NCBI GenBank assembly: GCA_046484975.1
Contig: JAWOHX010000080.1
Location: forward strand, 1 to 12,038
Direction of reading: 5' to 3'
Length of the DNA stretch: 12,038 bases
Origin: JAWOHX01 sp046484975
Lineage (GTDB): Bacteria > Bacillota > Clostridia > DUPQ01
The notes beneath the pieces were generated by a model, which saw only the letters and a program-made list of their open reading frames with translations, made no database searches and was not told where the DNA came from. A program made the position numbers and the translations under genes. Below are positions 7,792 to 12,038 of the stretch, piece after piece (position 1 is the stretch's first letter; each line of letters begins with the position of its first letter).

Positions 7792-7820
7792 ATTATATCT
7801 TTCATCCGCCTTGAATTCAA
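7792..7820 (-). promoter_or_regulatory. Sigma-A-type promoter of the URO-D B / comEC / holA / URO-D A run
   Basis: On the minus strand the -35 TTGAAT (7815-7820) and a perfect -10 TATAAT (7792-7797) are 17 bp apart. Transcription should start near 7785, leaving a leader of about 29 nt before the ATG at 7756. It lies just after the rubrerythrin terminator, so it begins a new transcript. No good terminator or equally strong promoter was found from here to 2109. Confidence 0.85.
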
Positions 7821-7846
7821 CATGGAATTGCATGGTTGCGAACATG

Positions 7847-7886
7847 AAAAAACCACGGCATCCCATTGTCTGCCGTGGCTTTTTTA
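7847..7886 (-). terminator. Rho-independent terminator of the rubrerythrin gene
   Basis: An 8-bp stem (CCACGGCA 7853-7860 with TGCCGTGG 7871-7878) and a 10-nt loop lie between A6 (7847-7852) on the left and a C plus T6 run (7879-7885) on the right. Read on the minus strand it starts about 11 nt after the rubrerythrin stop and ends in a U-run. Further A-U pairing lengthens the stem. Confidence 0.9.
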
Positions 7887-7897
7887 TGTCATTGCCC

Positions 7898-8491
7898 TCA
7901 GTAGGTCTCGACGAACAGCTCGAAGTGGGCTTTTGGGTGCGCACAGGCGGGGCAGAGCTCAGGGGCATTTGTCCCCTCATGGACATACCCGCAGTTGCCG
8001 CATTTCCATGCGACCTTCTCCTGCCTCTTGAACACCTTGTCCTCCTGGATGTTGGCTGCGAGCTTGCGGTACCTGGTCTCATGGCGTTTCTCAGCGGAGG
8101 CGATGCTCCTGTACACCTTCGACACTTCCGGGAAGCCCTCCCGGTCTGCGACCTCGGCGAAGTCGGGGTACAGGGTGCCCCATTCCTCGTTCTCACCGTC
8201 CGCGGCGGCATTGAGGTTGTCGAGGGTGTTCCCCTGGGCGACGGGATATTCCGCCTGGATGGCCACTGTTTTGGGCAGGTCCCCCTGGAAGCCTTCCAGG
8301 AGCAGTTTGAAAAACCTCTTCGCATGCTCCTTCTCATTGTCGGCGGTCTCGATGAATATGTTCTTCATCTGCTTGTAGCCTTCCTTGTCCGCAACAGAAG
8401 CATAATATGTGTACCTGTTGCGGGCCTGGGACTCCCCGGCGAATGATTTCATCAGATTTTCCGCTGTTTTCGTTCCGTTCAAATTCTTCAT
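7898..8491 (-). CDS. rbr: Rubrerythrin (diiron peroxidase with rubredoxin domain)
   Basis: Rubrerythrin reduces hydrogen peroxide to water in the cytoplasm of anaerobes, with electrons usually from rubredoxin. The product has 197 residues, close to the usual 190. The N-terminal four-helix domain has all diiron ligands: E20 (GESQARNRY), E53 and H56 (NEKEH), E100 and E103 (GENEE), and E134 with H137 (SAEKRH). The C-terminal rubredoxin-like domain has C164-x2-C167 and C180-x2-C183 for its single iron. The start is ATG 8491, with GGAGG about 5 nt upstream; the frame stays open far upstream (to about 8881), but that stretch overlaps the mscS gene and promoter and has no family likeness. The gene has its own consensus promoter and terminator, so it is a single-gene, probably highly expressed unit. 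Confidence 0.97.
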   Translation of the reverse strand: MKNLNGTKTAENLMKSFAGESQARNRYTYYASVADKEGYKQMKNIFIETADNEKEHAKRFFKLLLEGFQGDLPKTVAIQAEYPVAQGNTLDNLNAAADGENEEWGTLYPDFAEVADREGFPEVSKVYRSIASAEKRHETRYRKLAANIQEDKVFKRQEKVAWKCGNCGYVHEGTNAPELCPACAHPKAHFELFVETY

Positions 8492-8542
8492 AAATTCCTC
8501 CGTCTGTTTAATAATTCCAACGCAAGATATATACCCGTTTAT

Positions 8543-8573
8543 ATTGAAAATTATACGTTTTTTCATTTTCAAT
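8543..8573. repeat. Perfect 9-bp inverted repeat in the rubrerythrin promoter (candidate operator)
   Basis: Arms ATTGAAAAT (8543-8551) and ATTTTCAAT (8565-8573) match exactly and are separated by 13 nt. The centres are 22 bp apart, about two helical turns. One arm overlaps the -10 and the other fills the spacer next to the -35, so a bound dimer would block polymerase. The half-site does not match the PerR consensus well. Confidence 0.5.
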
Positions 8574-8578
8574 GTCAA
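8550..8578 (-). promoter_or_regulatory. Consensus sigma-A promoter of the rubrerythrin gene
   Basis: On the minus strand a perfect -35 TTGACA (8573-8578), a 17-bp spacer and a perfect -10 TATAAT (8550-8555) match the sigma-A consensus at all 12 positions. Transcription should start near 8543, giving a leader of about 50 nt. So strong a promoter would normally need a repressor if the gene is inducible. Confidence 0.92.
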
Positions 8579-8590
8579 ACCATCGGGGAA

Positions 8591-8619
8591 TTGGCATGTT
8601 TTTTCAAGGGATATATAGT
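8591..8619 (+). promoter_or_regulatory. Sigma-A-type promoter of the MscS/YbdG gene
   Basis: TTGGCA (8591-8596), a 17-bp spacer and TATAGT (8614-8619). The start would be near 8626, leaving a leader of about 26 nt with AAGGAG (8640-8645). It is back to back with the rubrerythrin promoter: the two -35 hexamers are 12 bp apart. Confidence 0.75.
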
Positions 8620-8651
8620 AAGATATAGGAAACACGGGAAAGGAGAGCGTA

Positions 8652-9893
8652 ATGATGACGGAACGCATACACGGGATTCTGCTCGGGTTTGGCATGAAGG
8701 AGGGCACTGCGGACTTCCTTTCCGTCCTGTTGCTCATTGCAGCCATCATCCTCATCTGTGTGGTCTCCAACTTCATCACCAAGAGGATCATCCTGGGTGC
8801 CTTAAGCCATTTCATCAGGAAAAACAAGTTCCGCTGGGACAACATCATGCTGGAGAAAAAGGTGTTCCGGCGGCTGGCCAATCTTGTCCCCGCCCTGTTG
8901 GTCTACGGTTTTGCCAGCGCTTTTCCGGATCAGAAGGATTTCATACAGAGAACGGTCATCGTCATTATCTACCTGATTTTCATGATGGTCCTGGACGCCC
9001 TGCTCAATTCAGCAGATGATATCTACCGCATCTGCGGGCCAAGCAAAGACAGGCCCATCAAGGGATACATCCAGGTGGTGAAGATCCTCCTCTATATCGT
9101 CGGGTCCATCCTCATCATCGCCTCCCTGCTGGGACAAAACCCTTTGCTGCTGCTCAGCGGAATCGGCGCCTTGTCCGCTGTCCTGATGGTCATATTCAAG
9201 GATACTTTGCTGGGCTTTGTGGCAGGCGTTCTCATCTCCACCAATGACATGCTCCGTATCGGGGACTGGATTGAGATGCCCAAGTACGGGGCGGACGGGG
9301 ATGTCCTGGAAGTGACCCTGCATACCGTGAAAGTGGAGAATTTCGACAAGACCATCACCACCATCCCCTCCTATGCCCTCATATCCGATTCCTTCAGGAA
9401 CTGGAGAGGCATGGTGCAGGCCGGCGGCCGCAGGATCAAGCGCTCCATCCATATCGATGCCACCAGCATCGGTTTCTGCACCGAGGAAATGCTTGCCAGG
9501 TTCGAGAAAATCCATTACCTGTCCGAATACCTGCAGGCCAGGCGAAAGGAGATCGATGACTACAACAGGGAGCACGGCATCGACGATTCCCAGCCGGTCA
9601 ACGGAAGACGCATGACCAACATCGGCACCTTCCGGGCCTATGTCCAAAACTACCTGGGCAACCATCCGAAAATCCATGACGGCCTGATCCAGATGGTCCG
9701 CCAGCTTCCTTCCGGGGAGCATGGGCTGCCCATCGAAATTTATGTCTTTACCAACGATATCGCCTGGGTCAATTATGAATCCATCCAGGCGGACATCTTC
9801 GACCACATCATCGCCGTTCTCCCCCATTTTGGCCTCCGAATCTTCCAGGAACCCACAGGCCATGATTTCCAAGGAGTCCTGCATCAGGGATGA
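8652..9893 (+). CDS. ybdG: MscS-family mechanosensitive channel, YbdG type
   Basis: Mechanosensitive channels of this family open under membrane tension and release solutes after osmotic downshock. The 413-residue product matches YbdG/MscM in length and layout. About five membrane segments are seen (residues roughly 22-42, 75-93, 97-117, 137-158 and the pore helix 163-195, with LSGIGALSAVLMVIFKDTLLG). Then come the MscS beta domain (GDWIEMP, LHTVKVENFDKTITTIP, SFRNWRGM), the YbdG-type insertion with NGRRMTNIGTFRAYV, and the ending IEIYVFTNDIAWVNYESIQ plus HFGLRIFQEPTG. AAGGAG lies 6 nt before ATG 8652; the next codon is also ATG and could serve. It is divergent from the rubrerythrin gene. Family membership is firm; the YbdG subtype rests on the insertion and C-terminal motif. 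Confidence 0.92.
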   Translation: MMTERIHGILLGFGMKEGTADFLSVLLLIAAIILICVVSNFITKRIILGALSHFIRKNKFRWDNIMLEKKVFRRLANLVPALLVYGFASAFPDQKDFIQRTVIVIIYLIFMMVLDALLNSADDIYRICGPSKDRPIKGYIQVVKILLYIVGSILIIASLLGQNPLLLLSGIGALSAVLMVIFKDTLLGFVAGVLISTNDMLRIGDWIEMPKYGADGDVLEVTLHTVKVENFDKTITTIPSYALISDSFRNWRGMVQAGGRRIKRSIHIDATSIGFCTEEMLARFEKIHYLSEYLQARRKEIDDYNREHGIDDSQPVNGRRMTNIGTFRAYVQNYLGNHPKIHDGLIQMVRQLPSGEHGLPIEIYVFTNDIAWVNYESIQADIFDHIIAVLPHFGLRIFQEPTGHDFQGVLHQG

Positions 9894-9897
9894 TTCC

Positions 9898-9920
9898 GGG
9901 GGAACCCGCCGCATTCCCCC
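9898..9920 (+). terminator. Possible weak terminator after the MscS/YbdG gene
   Basis: A 7-bp stem GGGGGAA (9898-9904) and TTCCCCC (9914-9920), with a 9-nt loop, begins 4 nt after the stop codon. Only a CCTGTTT stretch follows rather than a proper T-run, so it may be an inefficient terminator or only an RNA-end stabiliser. No better candidate lies before glnA. Confidence 0.35.
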
Positions 9921-9981
9921 CCTGTTTCCCCCACATCCAATGACAGTGCGGGACTTTGTGTCTCAGCCTCCCACATGCTCT

Positions 9982-10010
9982 TTGCACTGCAGGCCTGCCT
10001 GTGATATTCT
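9982..10010 (+). promoter_or_regulatory. Candidate promoter of glnA
   Basis: TTGCAC (9982-9987), a 17-bp spacer and TATTCT (10005-10010), with TGA just before giving an extended -10. Both hexamers are imperfect. The spacer contains the perfect 10-bp palindrome GCAGGCCTGC (9989-9998). The predicted start is near 10017. Confidence 0.5.
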
Positions 10011-10013
10011 TAC

Positions 10014-10032
10014 CCCCGGTTGGAAAAACCGG
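10014..10032 (+). repeat. Inverted repeat over the glnA transcription start
   Basis: CCCGGTT (10014-10020) and AACCGGG (10026-10032) are separated by 5 nt, directly after the -10 and 2 nt before the ribosome binding site AGGAGG (10035-10040). If transcription begins near 10017 the RNA hairpin would be incomplete, so an operator is as likely as an RNA element. Confidence 0.4.
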
Positions 10033-10049
10033 GCAGGAGGCCATTTGTT

Positions 10050-11372
10050 TTGGAAAAAGAAAGAATCAGAAAAATCGTCAGGGAAAAGGAGATAGAGTTC
10101 ATTCGGCTGCAGTTCGTTGATATCTTCGGTTTCGCCAAGAACATCTCCATCACCAAGGATGAACTGGACAAGGCCATGGATGGTTCCTTGATGTTCGACG
10201 GCTCATCCGTGGACGGTTTCGCCAGGGTCCAGGAATCCGACATGTATCTGGTCCCCGACCTTGGGACCTTCAACATCCACTCCTGGCGTCCGGGGGAGGA
10301 AAAAACCGCCCACTTCTTCTGCGATGTCCACGGCCCGGATGGGGAGCCTTTCGAGGGCTGTCCGCGGAACATCCTGAAGAAGTCGCTGAAGGCAGCGAAG
10401 GACATGGGCTATGTCCTGAACGTGGGCCCGGAGGGCGAGTTCTTCCTCTTCCATCTGGATGCAAAGGGCAACCCTTCCTTCGACGTGCATGACACTGCGG
10501 GATACTTTGATCTCTCCCCCGTGGACAAGGGGGAGGATGCCCGGAGGGACATCCTTCTGACCATGAAGAAGATGGGCTTTTCCATCGAGGCCAGCCACCA
10601 TGAAGTGGCTCCCGGGCAGCATGAGATCGATTTCAAATATGACGAGGCCCTGGCCACTGCAGACAAGTGGATCTCCTTCAAGCAGGTTGTCAAGAACATC
10701 GCCGCCCAGTACGGTTTGTACGCCTCTTTCATCGCAAAGCCTTTCTCCAGGGAGAATGGCAACGCCATGCACTGCAACCAGTCCCTTTTCCGGGACGATA
10801 AAAACATCTTTCACAATCCCGGGAACGGAAACGGCCTGAGTGAAACCGCCATCCATTACATCGGGGGATTGATCAAACATGCCAAATCCATGGCTGCCAT
10901 CTGCAATCCCACGGTGAATTCATACAAGCGCCTGATACCGGGTTATGAAGCACCAAACAGCATCGGATGGTCCTGCGGCAACAGAACCTCCCTGATCAGA
11001 ATCCCCACCGCCCGGGGCGACGGGACACGGATTGAGCTCAGGACGCCGGACCCCACTGCCAATGCCTATCTGGTCTTCGCCGTGATGCTGGCGGCAGGCC
11101 TTGACGGCATCAGGAACAAGATCCAGCCGCCACCTGAGATCGAAGGGGATGCATGGCATTTCTCCCCGGAGAAAAAAGAAAAATATTGCATTGAGCAATA
11201 TCCCTGCAACCTGCATGATGCCCTGAGCCACATGGAAGGGGACGACCTGATACGGGAAACCCTCGGGGACCATGCCTTCAACGCGTTCCTTTCCTCTAAA
11301 AGAAAGGAATGGCAGTCATACGAATCCACCATTCATGACTGGGAAATCAATGAGTACCTGAAAAAGTACTGA
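10050..11372 (+). CDS. glnA: Type I glutamine synthetase (GSI-alpha)
   Basis: GlnA makes glutamine from glutamate, ammonia and ATP and is the main entry of ammonium into metabolism; the enzyme is a cytoplasmic dodecamer. The 440-residue product is near the B. subtilis length of 444. Signatures seen: FDGSS (residues 49-53) with ESDMYLVPD, the metal and glutamate region EASHHEVAPGQHEIDF, the ATP-site stretch KPFSRENGNAMHCNQS, the loop PGYEAP (E300), and NRTSLIRIPTARG. R59 sits where B. subtilis R62 acts in feedback inhibition. The tyrosine-bearing adenylylation loop of GSI-beta is not seen, so control should be by feedback and transcription. AGGAGG (10035-10040) lies 9 nt before TTG 10050, which I take as the start; a longer TTG start at 10020 would put that site inside the gene. 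No glnR is adjacent. Confidence 0.95.
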   Translation: MEKERIRKIVREKEIEFIRLQFVDIFGFAKNISITKDELDKAMDGSLMFDGSSVDGFARVQESDMYLVPDLGTFNIHSWRPGEEKTAHFFCDVHGPDGEPFEGCPRNILKKSLKAAKDMGYVLNVGPEGEFFLFHLDAKGNPSFDVHDTAGYFDLSPVDKGEDARRDILLTMKKMGFSIEASHHEVAPGQHEIDFKYDEALATADKWISFKQVVKNIAAQYGLYASFIAKPFSRENGNAMHCNQSLFRDDKNIFHNPGNGNGLSETAIHYIGGLIKHAKSMAAICNPTVNSYKRLIPGYEAPNSIGWSCGNRTSLIRIPTARGDGTRIELRTPDPTANAYLVFAVMLAAGLDGIRNKIQPPPEIEGDAWHFSPEKKEKYCIEQYPCNLHDALSHMEGDDLIRETLGDHAFNAFLSSKRKEWQSYESTIHDWEINEYLKKY

Positions 11373-11377
11373 TGCTG

Positions 11378-11602
11378 TTCTGCGGATTTGAAATTGTACA
11401 GGAGCCGGATCACTTCCACCAGCTCAGCCGTCTCCCGCATGTTGTCGATGATCTCATCCATGGGCCTGTAGGCATAGGCGCACTCATCCAGGGTCGAGGC
11501 ATCCATGGTGGTGGAGTATATGCCTTACATGGATGCACGGAATGCTGAAAGGTCCAGGAGCTTTTTCGCCTGTTTCCTGCTCATGCTCCTTCCGGCTCTT
11601 AT
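11378..11602 (-). pseudogene. rtcB: Decayed C-terminal remnant of an RtcB RNA ligase gene
   Basis: Read on the minus strand from about 11602, one frame gives AGRSMSRKQAKKLLDLSAFR, then ASM, a stop (TAA, 11525-11527), then GIYSTTMDASTLDECAYAYR, then PMDEIIDNMRETAELV, and YNFKSAE near 11378. This is the order and spacing of the C-terminus of clostridial-type RtcB (GAGRxMSR nucleotide-site motif, then STLDE, YxPMDEI and YNFKA). About 75 of some 400 codons remain. The rest of the gene is absent: the frame meets a stop at 11618-11620 in AT-rich DNA. The internal stop is one base from a lysine codon. The frame has also lost its normal stop and runs on into antisense of glnA until 11333. RtcB joins RNA ends with GTP; this copy cannot be functional. 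Confidence 0.78.
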
Positions 11603-11707
11603 CTTTACATAAATATATTAACGATTCTTACAGTACCCAATTCATCAACTTGCTATGGTTGGTATAAACGATTAAAAATTTTATTAATGCAAACCAATGG
11701 AGTCGAT
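11603..11707. other. AT-rich intergenic stretch at the composition boundary
   Basis: About 105 nt with no gene, clearly richer in A and T than the DNA to the left. It joins the rtcB remnant to the end of cysS. It holds an imperfect stem (TTGGT 11659-11663 with ACCAA 11693-11697, and ATTAA 11671-11675 with TTAAT 11682-11686) just after the cysS stop, which might be a poor terminator. No insertion sequence ends or target duplication were seen. Confidence 0.4.
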
Positions 11708-12038
11708 TTACTCATCTCCTAAACCATATAATTCTTTAATATCCCAGCTTGTTCCATCTTTGCTGTCCTTGAGTATAATGCCTTGGTCCAACAAATTATT
11801 TCTTAATTTATCAGCAACTTCATAATTCTTATCAGCTTTTGCATTAGCTCTCTGCGTAATTATATCTTCAATATCCTGTGTGGAAATCCCTAATATCTTT
11901 AGGTGTTTATTCCTAAGCTCATCTACAAATTCTTGTGGATTCTTGTTCAATAACCCGATTACTGAAAATACTTGAGCCAACTTGTTTTTAATCTGAGACA
12001 GTGTCATAGAAATGTCCTCTTTTGCCGATTTCTTGTTA
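11708..12038 (-). CDS. cysS: Cysteinyl-tRNA synthetase, C-terminal part (5' end beyond the window)
   Basis: CysS charges tRNA-Cys with cysteine. Only the last ~110 codons are visible; the minus-strand frame is open to the right edge. An ATG at 12007 would give a 99-residue protein, but the frame continues above it (NKKSAKEDIS) and no ribosome binding site is well placed, so it is more likely internal. The visible part is the C-terminal helical, anticodon-binding region: a FSVIGLL helix, then DIEDIITQRANAKADKNYEV, ADKLRNNLLDQGIILKDSKD and GTSWDI, matching the family's IEERxxARKxKDFxxADxIR...GIxLEDTxxGTxW pattern. The region is about 33% GC against 55-65% in the genes to the left, so it may have been acquired horizontally or belong to a different replicon segment. 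A stand-alone C-terminal fragment cannot be excluded without the sequence to the right. Confidence 0.85.
   Translation of the reverse strand, partial: NKKSAKEDISMTLSQIKNKLAQVFSVIGLLNKNPQEFVDELRNKHLKILGISTQDIEDIITQRANAKADKNYEVADKLRNNLLDQGIILKDSKDGTSWDIKELYGLGDE

Noticed and set aside
8541..8560. A PerR box in the rubrerythrin promoter
   Set aside because: The TATAAT and AATATAA halves only loosely resemble the PerR consensus; the -10 itself and general AT richness account for the likeness.
8492..8881. Longer rubrerythrin start giving 327 residues
   Set aside because: The extension covers the rubrerythrin promoter and part of the channel gene. The start at 8491 has a good GGAGG and places the diiron residues at the usual numbers (E20, E53, H56).
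9009..9914. Minus-strand frame of 301 codons opposite the MscS/YbdG gene
   Set aside because: A low-complexity Asp/Gly/Val-rich translation typical of an antisense shadow; the plus frame is a full-length, well-conserved channel.
10203..10880. Minus-strand frame of 225 codons opposite glnA
   Set aside because: Fully antisense to conserved glutamine synthetase, with no promoter, ribosome binding site or known domain.
1..12038. CRISPR arrays, tRNA or rRNA genes, insertion sequences, phage genes or toxin-antitoxin pairs
   Set aside because: None was recognised by eye: no regularly spaced repeats, no cloverleaf with a TTCRANY arm, no transposase or integrase motifs. A covariance-model tRNA search would settle the RNA part.

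Overview
The window looks like a chromosomal segment of an anaerobic, Gram-positive-type bacterium, most likely a clostridial Firmicute with a fairly high GC content (about 55-60% by eye over most of it). The evidence is the comEC-holA pair next to a convergent rpsT (a Firmicutes arrangement), strong AGGAGG-type ribosome binding sites, several near-consensus sigma-A promoters with 17-bp spacers, a GSI-alpha glutamine synthetase and a two-domain rubrerythrin. A spirochaete or another anaerobe with similar gene content is not excluded.

Layout from left to right. (1) At 1-1679 (minus) is the NAD-dependent DNA ligase ligA, whose 3' end is cut by the window edge. It is divergent from rpsT (ribosomal protein S20, TTG start, plus, 1803-2063), which ends in a strong hairpin that probably serves both directions. 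(2) At 2109-7756 (minus) a four-gene run is probably one transcript, read as: URO-D-family protein B (6554-7756), comEC, holA (overlapping comEC by ATGA), URO-D-family protein A (2109-3230). A clear promoter (TTGAAT-N17-TATAAT) lies upstream at 7792-7820. (3) Rubrerythrin (minus) and a YbdG-type MscS mechanosensitive channel (plus) are divergent, and two good promoters are packed into the gap. A perfect 9-bp inverted repeat lies in the rubrerythrin promoter. (4) glnA (plus, TTG start) follows. (5) At 11378-11602 there is a decayed C-terminal remnant of an rtcB RNA ligase gene on the minus strand, with an in-frame stop. Next to it the base composition falls sharply to about 33% GC, and the 3' end of a cysteinyl-tRNA synthetase gene (cysS, minus) runs in from the right edge.

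Most genes are housekeeping: replication and repair (ligA, holA), DNA uptake (comEC), translation (rpsT, cysS), nitrogen assimilation (glnA) and stress survival (rubrerythrin, MscS). I found no convincing undescribed multi-gene system, phage, insertion sequence, CRISPR array or RNA gene. The points most worth a second look are the two unlike URO-D-family proteins that bracket comEC-holA, the inverted repeat in the rubrerythrin promoter, and the rtcB remnant at the composition break before cysS.
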